From the NCBI GenBank assembly GCA_020845755.1, contig JADLFE010000054.1, positions 1 through 64,000 on the forward strand: a DNA stretch of 64,000 nt, read 5' to 3'. The stretch comes from Phycisphaerales bacterium (GTDB lineage Bacteria > Planctomycetota > Phycisphaerae > Phycisphaerales > UBA1924). Of the stretch, positions 1 through 6,702 are shown piece after piece. The notes beneath the pieces are model-generated. The model had not been told where the DNA came from and ran no database searches. It worked only from the letters and a program-made list of their open reading frames with translations. The position numbers were made by a program, and so were the translations under genes. Each line of letters begins with the position of its first letter. The stretch's first letter is position 1.

Positions 1-102
1 CTGACGCAGCTGCTCGTCAACTTCCCGGCTACGCCGGTGAGCCAGCTCGATGAGTGGCTCCCCGATGAGTGGAAACGCCGCGATACCCCGCCGCCGGCGT
101 GA
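1..102 (+). CDS. IS66-type transposase, C-terminal fragment (runs off the left edge)
   Basis: Frame 1 is open from the window edge and ends at TGA 100-102. The visible tail contains SQLDEWLPDEWK, which resembles the C-terminal end of IS66-family TnpC transposases, where a short segment ending in (D/E)xLLPxxW closes the protein. Only about 33 residues are visible, so the catalytic DDE domain lies outside the window. The stop is followed 25 bp later by what looks like the end of the insertion sequence, and beyond that by an interrupted integrase gene. The family call rests on this short tail and on the IS-end pattern. Confidence 0.55.
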   Translation: MTQLLVNFPATPVSQLDEWLPDEWKRRDTPPPA

Positions 103-127
103 GGGGTGCGGTCAGCTGAGCGCTCAC
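1..127. mobile_element. Right end of an IS66-like insertion sequence
   Basis: Read inward from 127 on the minus strand, the sequence begins GTGAGCGCTCAGCTGACC, close to the GTAAGCG start known for IS66-family terminal repeats. It lies just after the transposase-like stop codon and exactly where the neighbouring integrase stops resembling its family. The opposite end and the 8-bp target duplication typical of IS66 are outside the window. Confidence 0.5.
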
Positions 128-1129
128 GCCCGCCGCAGCGAGCAACGTCGCCCCCGTGTGCCGGAGAACGCCGGGAGTGGCGTTGCGAATTCCCGCACGC
201 TTGCACGCCGTGCGGAATGAGCGCCGCACTTTCTTGAGTGCGTTGCCGCCGAACTCCACGACGAACCCGGTCACGGATTCCTTCAGCGCTCTTTCCAACT
301 CCGGCCGGAGCGTGCTGGTGATGGGGACGATCGGCTTTCGCTTGTTGCTCTGGACGCCGCCAGCTGGCAGAAAATTTATCCGGTTCCACACCAGATCCAC
401 CTGCTCGACCCGGAGATTCAGAATCGCGGAAGGTCGCTGCAGAGTGTGCAGGGCCAGCAGCACAAACCGGCGAAGGTGCGACTCATCGCACGCTGCCAGG
501 AGACGTTGCACTTCCTCTTCCGTAAGAAACCTGTCTCGCGGCGATGGCTTCGGCAGGAGGCGGACGTACGGGAACGAAGCCAACTCGCCGCGTCGCCAAG
601 CGTCGTAGAAGGAGGCACGCAGCACGTCCAGATTGCGATTCATTGTCCCGTTTGAGATCGGGCACCCTGTACTGCGGGAGATTCGACGCCACGCTACGAA
701 TCTTTCCTGCACAGGAATCGTCATTTCGTGGACGTACACCACGTCCTGTTCCATGCAGAACTCGGTCCACGCCTTGAGGGCGTAACGGGCGGACTCGTGC
801 GACGGGCGCCCGGTGAGCCGCTTCACATATCCCGATAGAACATCGAGAACGGGAACTGCCGATCCCGCGGATCCGTTCATCGGGCCGACAACGGGACCTG
901 CGGAAGTGGGGAGCGGAGAGGCTGCCGGGGGACATTGGGTCTTCGCTTGCGGCTCACCTCGACCATCAACCAACTCAATCAGGAACTGCTTGGCCTCTTC
1001 AAGGCGTTTCGTGCCCGTGCTGCGGCGGCGTACCTGTCGCGATCCCGGTCGGCACCAGTAGACATACCAGAAGGGCGTGTCTGTTCGTTGGACCAGCCAG
1101 TGTTCTCTGTACTCAAAGACTCTCCGCAT
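29..1129 (-). pseudogene. Tyrosine recombinase/integrase truncated by the IS element
   Basis: The 366-codon frame carries a SAM-like core-binding region (about residues 93-195) and the start of the catalytic domain, with Arg232 in LQRPSAILNLR and Arg323 in VLRHTGATLL. The first His of the HxxR box is replaced by Gly320. After about residue 334 the frame enters the IS end and becomes unrelated sequence, so the segment with the second His/Trp and the nucleophilic Tyr is missing. The protein cannot be a working recombinase. The native part is about 128-1,129. It lies downstream of an excisionase-like gene that overlaps its 5' end by 151 bp. Confidence 0.75.
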
Positions 1130-1407
1130 TCTCCCCGATCCCCGCTTCGTGAATCCACAAACTGCCGCAGTTGGTCGATCCGCACAAGTACGCGGCGACC
1201 GATGCGCACGCAGCCAAGACGCCCGGCTCGGAGTTCGCGATCGACGGTGTTGCGATGTACGCGAAGGACGCGGGCCGCCTCAGCAATCGTGAGCAGTTGC
1301 GGCATCTCTACCAGCGCGCGCATCGGCGTCGCCGTCAAGGGATTGGTTTGGCCGTGCGAGGAATCCATGCGAACCAGTGGCGCAGAATCAGCGCGCTTAG
1401 CCTTCAC
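979..1407 (-). CDS. Excisionase-like MerR-type HTH protein
   Basis: 142 codons. Residues about 38-78 form the small winged-helix fold of the HTH_17/excisionase family: LLTIAEAARVLRVHRNTV, then a recognition segment ending in VRIGRRVLVR. Such proteins bind att or promoter DNA and bias integrase toward excision. The start codon overlaps the stop of the upstream Cro/CI-type gene by 4 bp (ATGA), implying translational coupling. The C-terminal third overlaps the truncated integrase in another frame and may be non-functional read-through. The domain call is firm, the role inferred. Confidence 0.65.
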   Translation of the reverse strand: MKAKRADSAPLVRMDSSHGQTNPLTATPMRALVEMPQLLTIAEAARVLRVHRNTVDRELRAGRLGCVRIGRRVLVRIDQLRQFVDSRSGDRGECGESLSTENTGWSNEQTRPSGMSTGADRDRDRYAAAARARNALKRPSSS

Positions 1408-1910
1408 GACTCCGGCAGCCCTGGGTATCTGATTGGAGGCAGCCCGGCATCACTACGGCACCGATTGGCCTCCTGGACAATCCGCCGCAGGTCGCTGGGC
1501 CGTCCGTCCAAAAGCCACTTCCCTCTGGCGGTCCGCCACGCCCGGTGTCCAACCGTCGCGAGCACTTGCTGCATAGGCGGGCTCAAGTTGTCTTGCTCGA
1601 CGGCACGCCGCTCCTCGACGTCATTGGCGGCCTCCAAGTCGTCTTCACGCGTCGACCACGGAAAGACAAGCTTCTTGCGACCATCGTTTAGGACGATCAC
1701 CGTTGCACACTCCGGATTGCCCGGCGAAAGAAAGTCACGAAGCTGAACGCGGCCAGCGGTTAGCTCGATGATCTTCTGTAGGGTCTCAGGGTTGGGGACT
1801 CGTTCACCATGAAGATACCGGGTGATGGCGCTCCGGCTGGCCAGTCCCAATGCCCGCCGTAGCTGCGTGGTGGTCATCCCAGTTCGAAAGAGATAGTCTG
1901 CGAGTTTCAT
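1404..1910 (-). CDS. Cro/CI-type (XRE) transcriptional regulator
   Basis: 168 codons. The N-terminus is a lambda-repressor-like HTH: MTTTQLRRALGLASRSAITRYL, followed by GERVPNPETLQKIIELT. The rest is unannotated but ends with a WLLDGRPSDLRRIV segment typical of element regulators. It is first in a leftward three-gene set (regulator, excisionase-like, integrase) and is divergent from another excisionase-like gene. A 5-bp-arm inverted repeat starts 20 bp upstream, a plausible self-operator. Probably an element repressor. Confidence 0.75.
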   Translation of the reverse strand: MKLADYLFRTGMTTTQLRRALGLASRSAITRYLHGERVPNPETLQKIIELTAGRVQLRDFLSPGNPECATVIVLNDGRKKLVFPWSTREDDLEAANDVEERRAVEQDNLSPPMQQVLATVGHRAWRTARGKWLLDGRPSDLRRIVQEANRCRSDAGLPPIRYPGLPES

Positions 1911-1929
1911 GCGGGTTCAGATAGCGCAA

Positions 1930-1943
1930 CAGTTCGCAAACTG
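1930..1943. promoter_or_regulatory. Inverted repeat, candidate operator
   Basis: CAGTT-CGCA-AACTG is a perfect 5-bp-arm dyad 20 bp upstream of the Cro/CI-type start, in the divergent intergenic region. It would suit a small dimeric repressor. The functional role is inferred. Confidence 0.35.
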
Positions 1944-2020
1944 CCGCATACCGGTGCCAGCCCGAGTACCAGAGCGATTGCGGACCGAGGATTTTCTGCA
2001 ACTACCGGAGGAGTTCGGCG

Positions 2021-2026
2021 TATACT
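2021..2026 (+). promoter_or_regulatory. Sigma70-type -10 element
   Basis: TATACT lies in the divergent region, facing the rightward excisionase-like gene and integrase A. No good -35 is visible 16-18 bp upstream. It would give a leader of about 130 nt. Confidence 0.3.
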
Positions 2027-2164
2027 CACCAAGCCACTAGGGCCGGGTTCTCCCCGTCCCCCCGCAGCCGAGGGAACTTTCGGCAGGAGGTGCGTCCCAG
2101 GGCGGACATCGACAACTGCATAACTCACTGGTAATTGATCCTTGTCCCGTGCAGTGAGAATGCG

Positions 2165-2422
2165 ATGTACTCAAGCTCTGCGATGCGCTCCCAATCTTTT
2201 GATGTCGCTTCGAACTCCGCCGCCAACAGCGGCGAGATGCCGATTCTGGTCGGTATCGACGAAGCGGCACGTATGCTCGGCGTTTCCAGCCGGACTGTTT
2301 GGACTCTTACCGACTCGGACAGCCTTCCGCACCTGCGGATCGGGCGCCGCGTGCTCTATCCGGTCGATGCGCTCCGCCGCTGGACGGCGGAACGCACCCG
2401 GGGAGGTGCCTCCGCTAAGTGA
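2165..2422 (+). CDS. Excisionase-like HTH protein of element A
   Basis: A small protein whose core, ILVGIDEAARMLGVSSRTVW, followed by LPHLRIGRRVLYPVDALRRW, is a textbook HTH_17/excisionase fold. I start it at the ATG at 2,165. An in-frame TTG 30 bp upstream also exists, and ATGs at 2,183 and 2,237 are possible. It precedes integrase A by 86 bp on the same strand, the usual xis-int arrangement. The substrate site is probably the att site at 3,779-3,824. Confidence 0.65.
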   Translation: MYSSSAMRSQSFDVASNSAANSGEMPILVGIDEAARMLGVSSRTVWTLTDSDSLPHLRIGRRVLYPVDALRRWTAERTRGGASAK

Positions 2423-2508
2423 GGTGACAACTTGGCGTTGACCCCTCGTGTTCAACACGAGTCTGGGTCACTCTGCGCGATCATCACCATTCGCGGAGTT
2501 CGCCAATC

Positions 2509-3813
2509 ATGGCATCATTGAGCACTGAAGCACATGGCGGTCGCCAGGTGCAGTTCGTAGATCTAAACGGCAAGCGTCGAAGCGTGCGGTTGGGCAAGAT
2601 CCCGGTCAAACAGGCAGAAGCGATCCTGGTGCGGATTGAATCGTTGGTGTCGGCACGCGCTGGAAACACGGCTCCCGATCCCCAAACGGCCGCGTGGCTG
2701 AAGGACGTCGGAGACGTGCTGTATGAACGCCTCGCTCGCGTCGGACTCGTTGCTGCTCGCAATTCGACGCGAGTCACGCTCGCTCAGTACTTTGACGAGT
2801 ACTTCGCGTCACTGTCCATCAAACCCTCCACAGAGCGGAACTACAAGGCTGCTCGGCGTGAGTTGGAGAAGCACTTCGGCACAGACCGTCTCGTGACGAG
2901 AATCACCGCCGCCGATGCGGAGGGGTTCAAACGCGCGATGCGGGACTCGGGATTGGCCCAGGCGACAACGGCCAAGTACATCAAGGTCGCTCGACAACTG
3001 TTCCGCCGGGCGGTGAAGCAGAAGCTGATCGATGAAAGCCCGTTCTCGGAAATCTCCGCAGGGAGTCAGACCAACTCCACTCGCCTTCGGTTCGTGCCGC
3101 GAGAGGCTATCGAACGGGTTCTCGCCGCATGCCCCGACAATGAATGGCGGCTCCTTGTAGTGCTCTCGCGATTCGGTGGTTTGCGATGCCCCAGCGAGCA
3201 CCTCGCCCTCCGCTGGGAGGACATCGACTGGGCACGAGGACGGATCACCATCAACTCACCCAAGACGGAAGGGAACGAAAATCAAGAGACTCGGGTCATT
3301 CCGCTGTTCCCTGAATTGGTGCCGCATCTTCGCGAGGCCGCTCGCGAAGCTGGTGGGGGCACGGGGTATGTCATCACCGATCGATACCGCCGCAAGGACG
3401 GCTACGGCCGGGTTGGCCCCAACCTCGGAACCCAGTTCAAGCGGATCATCCGCCGGGCTGGCCTCCAGCCGTGGCCGCGAGTGTGGCACAACCTACGCGC
3501 TTCGCGTCAGACGGAACTGACCGAACGGTTCCCGCTGCACGTCGTCTGCGAGTGGCTGGGCAACACCACCACGGTCGCAACCCAGAGCTACCTCTTTGTT
3601 CGCGAGTCCGACTTCGCAGCGGCCATGCAGGAGGGCGTCAAAAAAGCGGTGCAGAATCCGGTGCAGCAACCGGCCGAAGAAGGCCGCACCGATTCGAAAG
3701 CCCCTCCCCCCGACAACGAAAAAGTGCCTGCGTTGCAGGCACTTGCGAAAAGGTGCGACGACCTTCAACCTATCGGAATGCCCCCCGAAGGACTCGAACC
3801 TTCGACCCGCTGA
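2509..3813 (+). CDS. Tyrosine integrase of element A
   Basis: 434 aa. An arm-binding region (1-90) is followed by a core-binding SAM-like domain (about 90-185) and a catalytic domain with Arg226, Lys252, His327, Arg330, Trp349 (in place of the second His) and Tyr361 in TQSYLFV, so the active site is complete. A GGAG motif lies 10 nt before ATG. The last codons (PPEGLEPSTR, stop 3,811-3,813) lie in a copy of the tRNA-Lys 3' part, so the gene abuts its own att site. The C-terminal tail after about residue 380 is low complexity and contains a leftward terminator hairpin. Confidence 0.85.
   Translation: MASLSTEAHGGRQVQFVDLNGKRRSVRLGKIPVKQAEAILVRIESLVSARAGNTAPDPQTAAWLKDVGDVLYERLARVGLVAARNSTRVTLAQYFDEYFASLSIKPSTERNYKAARRELEKHFGTDRLVTRITAADAEGFKRAMRDSGLAQATTAKYIKVARQLFRRAVKQKLIDESPFSEISAGSQTNSTRLRFVPREAIERVLAACPDNEWRLLVVLSRFGGLRCPSEHLALRWEDIDWARGRITINSPKTEGNENQETRVIPLFPELVPHLREAAREAGGGTGYVITDRYRRKDGYGRVGPNLGTQFKRIIRRAGLQPWPRVWHNLRASRQTELTERFPLHVVCEWLGNTTTVATQSYLFVRESDFAAAMQEGVKKAVQNPVQQPAEEGRTDSKAPPPDNEKVPALQALAKRCDDLQPIGMPPEGLEPSTR
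3719..3744 (-). terminator. Leftward intrinsic terminator inside the integrase A tail
   Basis: The arms AAGTGCCTGC and GCAGGCACTT are a perfect 10-bp pair around a 3-nt loop. On the minus strand they are followed by five T. It lies 35 bp beyond the 3' end of the tRNA fragment, where it would end tRNA-Lys transcription when element A alone adjoined the tRNA. Confidence 0.6.
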
Positions 3814-3824
3814 TTAAGAGTCAG
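3779..3824. repeat. 46-bp direct repeat: tRNA-Lys 3' fragment (left att of element B, att of element A)
   Basis: These 46 bp are identical to 17,033-17,078, the discriminator base, 3' acceptor strand, T arm, variable loop and 3' half of the anticodon arm of tRNA-Lys(CTT). The flanks differ at once on both sides. No 5' half of a tRNA accompanies this copy, as expected for an att site left by integrase-mediated recombination. Confidence 0.9.
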
Positions 3825-4067
3825 ACGGACACCCTTGAAAACACGGGACTTACGGCGCAGGACCCGCACCAGAGCCCGCAGTCTGATGCAAATGCGGCCC
3901 CCATCGCCCCCACCGATCCCGAGTTGGCGGCCATCGTCGCGGCGTGGCCGACACTCCCTCCGGCAATCCGGGTGGGTGTGCTGGCTCTGGTCAAAGCGGC
4001 GATCCCCACAACGCCCCGCAAGGTACCGAGCGGGCTGGCTAGCGGGGCGAACTGCCCCACGACGTAA
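3825..4067 (+). other. Displaced C-terminal end of the element B integrase gene
   Basis: An open frame runs from the repeat to a stop at 4,065-4,067 in exactly the phase that the element B integrase has in its right-hand copy of the repeat. It encodes 80 residues including LAAIVAAWPTLPPAIRVGVL, a motif I recognise from C-terminal tails of planctomycete integrases. It has no start codon of its own. Joining the two ends of the element would fuse it to the integrase after residue 500, giving 580 aa. The phase match is seen in the sequence; the motif recognition is from memory. Confidence 0.7.
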
Positions 4068-4093
4068 CAGGGACACCCACGGAGAAAGCGATC

Positions 4094-4837
4094 ATGCAGA
4101 ACAAGCCCACGCCCCCCACAACGCCCGCGATCGTCCCTTCGCCCAAGCCCGAACCCGCCAAGGCCGGCGCTGTGACGGTGCGCGTCAAGGACAATCCCGA
4201 CACCGACCCGGCGTCCGCCCGCGCGATCCACGGGAAAACAATGGCCGGGGTGGTGTACGCGAACGCCCTGCGGCAGCGGATCGCCGGCATGTTTCCTATC
4301 CCGCTGCACGCGAGCGCGATGCTGTACGTTGACGACTTGATCGAGCGCATGGCACCACGTGATCCGGCGGAGGAAATGCTGGTGGTTCAACTGGTGTTGA
4401 CCCATGTGCGGACGCTGCACCTGACGGACCTGGCGAACCGGCAGGAACGATTGGAGTCGATCCGCACCGTTCACGAGTATGCCGATCGGGCGAGTAACAC
4501 CTACCGGCGGCTGATGCTGGCACTGGCCGAATACCGACGCCCACCCCGCACCGGCGACACCTTCGCGGTGGTCAAGCAGACGAATATCGCCGGTCAACAG
4601 GTGATCCAGAACCATGAAAACCCAACCAAGAACGCGACGAACGAACAGGGAAGCAAATCCGAACCCGGCGACACCCGAAGCACCCCCGCAATCCCGCCGG
4701 CGCTACCGGCTGACACCGGCGGGATTAGCTGCCCTTCGTTCATCCGCACGGCGGGTGAAGCCCTGGACGCGATCCACCGGCCCACGGACACCCGACGGCA
4801 AGGCCCGATCGCGGATGAACGCGACGACGCACGGTGA
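4094..4837 (+). CDS. Element protein of unknown function
   Basis: 247 codons, with a good GGAGAAAG ribosome binding site 8 nt upstream. The first 55 residues are Pro/Lys rich. Residues 60-175 look folded and helical (YVDDLIERMAPRDPAEEMLV, ending TFAVVKQTNIAGQQVIQN), a pattern I recall from planctomycete mobile elements without a known function. From about residue 174 on, the frame overlaps the next gene by 224 nt and reads like its shadow, so the natural C-terminus may be poorly conserved. Confidence 0.55.
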   Translation: MQNKPTPPTTPAIVPSPKPEPAKAGAVTVRVKDNPDTDPASARAIHGKTMAGVVYANALRQRIAGMFPIPLHASAMLYVDDLIERMAPRDPAEEMLVVQLVLTHVRTLHLTDLANRQERLESIRTVHEYADRASNTYRRLMLALAEYRRPPRTGDTFAVVKQTNIAGQQVIQNHENPTKNATNEQGSKSEPGDTRSTPAIPPALPADTGGISCPSFIRTAGEALDAIHRPTDTRRQGPIADERDDAR

Positions 4838-4967
4838 ACGATCCGCCGAAGCCGAAGCCCGACGGCGAGAACTGTGGGCGCTGTACCGGCTAGTGCGTGA
4901 CGATGGCAAAGCCCTGCGGGCCTTCATGCGGGATGAACGCGAACCGATTGACGGTTCCGCGGGGTGA
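4614..4967 (+). CDS. Small basic element protein
   Basis: 117 codons. The core RRYRLTPAGLAALRSSARRV and STGPRTPDGKARSRMNATTHG match a short basic module I recall from many planctomycete genomes, usually annotated as hypothetical. It may bind nucleic acid, but no catalytic motif is visible. The start lies inside the preceding gene in another frame, so the two are probably translationally coupled. The function is unknown. Confidence 0.55.
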   Translation: MKTQPRTRRTNREANPNPATPEAPPQSRRRYRLTPAGLAALRSSARRVKPWTRSTGPRTPDGKARSRMNATTHGERSAEAEARRRELWALYRLVRDDGKALRAFMRDEREPIDGSAG

Positions 4968-5176
4968 AGTTGCGGCTGGTGGGCCCGCGCTACGGGACGC
5001 AGCGGGTGCTCTTGTATTCGATCAAGCGGGGGCGTCAGGTGCCGGACGTGCGAAGGAACCGTGCGGCGATGCACGTAATTCGGTGGGCTTTCAGGCGGAG
5101 CCATCCGGGGAGGATGCTCCGTTTGAGCGGCCGTACACATCAAGGACTCGCGTGGTTGGGCACGTGCTGGAGCATT

Positions 5177-5206
5177 TCCGGCGATTAGCCCTTTGGTGCA
5201 TCGGGA
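5177..5206. repeat. 30-bp direct repeat, copy 1
   Basis: Thirty bases starting TCCGGCGATTAGCCC are repeated perfectly at 6,673-6,702. The flanks diverge immediately on both sides. This copy begins one base beyond the 3' end of a tRNA-like fragment. The pair brackets a three-gene cassette of about 1.5 kb, suggesting a cassette boundary or recombination site. Confidence 0.7.
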
Positions 5207-5207
5207 A

Positions 5208-5276
5208 TGGATCGTACGGGAATCGAACCCGTCCTTTCGGTTTGTAATACCTAGTAGAGCAACCTTGACACGACCC
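5208..5276 (-). tRNA. Degenerate tRNA-like sequence (anticodon TAC, Val-like) or 3' tRNA fragment
   Basis: On the minus strand, an acceptor GGGTCGT pairs with ACGATCC (7 pairs, one wobble). A perfect T arm (ACGGG, loop TTCGATT, CCCGT) and an anticodon arm with loop ATTACAA (4 of 5 stem pairs) follow. The D arm cannot be folded, and the total is 69 nt without CCA. Either this is a D-arm-poor mobile-element tRNA, or it is the 3' fragment of a tRNA gene left by an earlier integration. I doubt it is a working tRNA. Confidence 0.35.
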
Positions 5277-5353
5277 ACATCTCAGCATCGGCAGAAATGA
5301 TGCCGTAGGATTCGCCCTTCACGCAGGGCGGAATGGGCGATGGTCTGCGCACG

Positions 5354-5370
5354 AAAAACCCCGCGAGGGG
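5354..5370 (-). terminator. Intrinsic terminator after the HTH antitoxin-like gene
   Basis: CCCC-TCGC-GGGG followed by five T on the minus strand lies 17 bp beyond the stop of the 191-aa gene. It closes the leftward cassette transcript. Confidence 0.6.
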
Positions 5371-5386
5371 CGGTGTTACTCGTTCG

Positions 5387-5962
5387 TCAAACTCCGAACG
5401 CTTCTAGTTCTTTGGCGATGTCTTCCATCAACTTCCCGAACTCTTCCGGCTGGTGCGCTGCCTCAAGGCACTCATTGATCGCGTAAACCACGTTTGCATT
5501 CCAGCCCTCTTCGGGCCGCAGTAGATTGTTCTGGACCAACCAGTAGCTGACCGCACACCACGGCCATAGGGGGGCACGGTCCGAAAGGTGGCACTCCGGC
5601 GGAGGGAATCCACCAGGCCCCCTCTCGCCAGAAATGTACTGGTGAACAAGCTGGCGAGTCCGGTTGATACGACGCGCAATGTCGGACTGGGTGACGAGGT
5701 TACACTCATCGACCCGCAGAACTTTCGCCGATGTGCCCGATTTTTGAACGTCTCGAATCGCGCTGAGAATTGCGTCCTTCAGAGACATTGCGGACCGACT
5801 GAACTCCATGTAGAGCAGCCCGTACTGAATGCTCAACGTGGCATCGTCACAACCAGCCGCATACATGGCGTCCATCAAGGCAGGCGTCAGTTCGGATACG
5901 CCACCAACAATCAGTGCGAAATCGAACTCTCGCGGGCATCCCGAGTTGAATTTTGAGTCCAT
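5387..5962 (-). CDS. HTH protein, putative antitoxin/autoregulator
   Basis: 191 aa. Residues about 13-75 look like a compact alpha/beta domain (FDFALIVGGVSELTPALMDA, then AGCDDATLSI), which recalls the N-terminus of proteins paired with HicA-like genes. Residues about 88-125 are an HTH: LVTQSDIARRINRTRQLVHQ, followed by a Trp-rich segment. AAGGGAG lies 7 nt before ATG, and the gene starts 4 nt after the HicA-like gene. The likely role is to bind the partner protein and the operator dyad upstream of the pair. The pair assignment rests on recalled family resemblance and on the operon layout. Confidence 0.55.
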   Translation of the reverse strand: MDSKFNSGCPREFDFALIVGGVSELTPALMDAMYAAGCDDATLSIQYGLLYMEFSRSAMSLKDAILSAIRDVQKSGTSAKVLRVDECNLVTQSDIARRINRTRQLVHQYISGERGPGGFPPPECHLSDRAPLWPWCAVSYWLVQNNLLRPEEGWNANVVYAINECLEAAHQPEEFGKLMEDIAKELEAFGV

Positions 5963-5966
5963 GCGC

Positions 5967-6233
5967 TCACTCCCTTACGTCCCCCGACTTGGTCTCTCCA
6001 CCATCGGCACGATGCGCGCATCCGTCTACCCGGTTTCTGATATGGCGAGCGTGATTACCGGCGTTCTTTGGCGTAGACCAAACACCGACGATGCACCCCT
6101 CTCGGGTCGCCAGCGGGCACAGCAGGTGCCCCCAGGCGTGGCCGTTGGACATCTCGATTCGCCACCCGAGTTGTTCGGCGTACTGCACGGCCTTCTCGAT
6201 CTCGGACTTCGGGTGTCTAGGTCTATTCGACAT
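5967..6233 (-). CDS. HicA-like small protein, putative toxin
   Basis: 88 aa from the ATG at 6,233, chosen because AGGAGG lies 8 nt upstream (an in-frame start 11 codons earlier has none). The sequence EIEKAVQYAEQLGWRIEMSN, then GHAWGHLLCP and VGVWSTPKNAGNHARHIRN, has the basic alpha-beta-beta-beta-alpha look of HicA-type dsRBD-fold mRNA interferases. It has a conserved His and Trp in the central strands rather than the classical G-S-H-x-x-Y/F box. The family appears in many bacteria, to my memory annotated as hypothetical. RNA cleavage is inference. Confidence 0.5.
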   Translation of the reverse strand: MSNRPRHPKSEIEKAVQYAEQLGWRIEMSNGHAWGHLLCPLATREGCIVGVWSTPKNAGNHARHIRNRVDGCAHRADGGETKSGDVRE

Positions 6234-6273
6234 ATAGTACCCCTCCTGTTGACGTTTGTCAACCAAAACGTCA
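6234..6273 (-). promoter_or_regulatory. Operator dyads overlapping a consensus promoter of the HicA-like pair
   Basis: Two overlapping dyads are present: GTTGAC-gttt-GTCAAC (6,248-6,263), and TGACGTTT with AAACGTCA (6,250-6,257 and 6,266-6,273), both perfect. On the minus strand TTGACA (6,257-6,262), a 17-bp spacer and TACTAT (6,234-6,239) form a near-consensus promoter inside the dyad region. The -10 directly precedes the chosen ATG, so either this promoter serves a shorter product or the real start site lies further upstream. Autorepression by the HTH partner is the natural inference. Confidence 0.6.
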
Positions 6274-6325
6274 CCGATTGCGGTTTTGGGACCACTCGCA
6301 AAAACCGAACTGTTTCTAATCAGAG

Positions 6326-6568
6326 TCAGTCATGTCCGGATGGGTTCTGGTCGCTGGTCGTCTTGGCAGAACGCTTGATCTTGCGGAGGAGGATCGGCCA
6401 GTACTCCTCAAGGTCCTTCAGGTCGTCAGGTCCCATTCCTTCCGGCCACCGGATCACGTGGCGACCGACCGCCACCGCAAATACGTCCTCACTCACTCCG
6501 GCCTGTACCGGCGCGATAGGTGCGGACGTGGGGGCGAAATTGGTTGGGAGTACTGCGCTAGAAGCCAT
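6326..6568 (-). CDS. Small hypothetical protein of the cassette
   Basis: 80 aa from the ATG at 6,568, supported by AAGGTGA about 5 nt upstream. A longer in-frame extension runs into the neighbouring gene and is rejected. The C-terminal half, HVIRWPEGMGPDDLKDLEEY, then WPILLRKIKRSA, is amphipathic and helical, a tail common in small element-encoded proteins. No functional family is recognised. It lies between the 30-bp repeats with the HicA-like pair. Confidence 0.5.
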   Translation of the reverse strand: MASSAVLPTNFAPTSAPIAPVQAGVSEDVFAVAVGRHVIRWPEGMGPDDLKDLEEYWPILLRKIKRSAKTTSDQNPSGHD

Positions 6569-6672
6569 CGGATTCACCTTCGGCGGCGGACCGCTTCGCT
6601 CAATCGTGAGTTCCCCGACTGGGATGCCGGTGAAACTTCCCTCCACAAAGGCCCAGGACCCGTCTTCCGAAA

Positions 6673-6702
6673 TCCGGCGATTAGCCCTTTGGTGCATCGG
6701 GA
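6673..6702. repeat. 30-bp direct repeat, copy 2
   Basis: Perfect copy of 5,177-5,206, lying immediately beyond the stop of the membrane toxin candidate (its stop codon ends at 6,703). The two copies bound the cassette carrying the 80-aa protein and the HicA-like pair. Confidence 0.7.

Larger units (their letters stand above)
1..3824. mobile_element. Element A (right part) with nested remnants
   Basis: Everything between the window edge and the 46-bp repeat is mobile-type: an IS end, a broken integrase with its regulators, then an intact excisionase-like/integrase pair whose integrase ends in the tRNA-derived repeat. The far end of element A is outside the window, and whether the broken integrase belongs to A or to an older element cannot be decided here. 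Confidence 0.6.

Noticed and set aside
1141..1165. AACTG-CCG-CAGTT dyad resembling the 1,930 inverted repeat
   Set aside because: It lies in the coding region of the excisionase-like gene and encodes its residues; likely coincidence.
4964..5188. 74-codon frame with a GTG overlapping the preceding stop
   Set aside because: Only the overlap supports it; composition is Arg-rich and shadow-like and no family is recognised.
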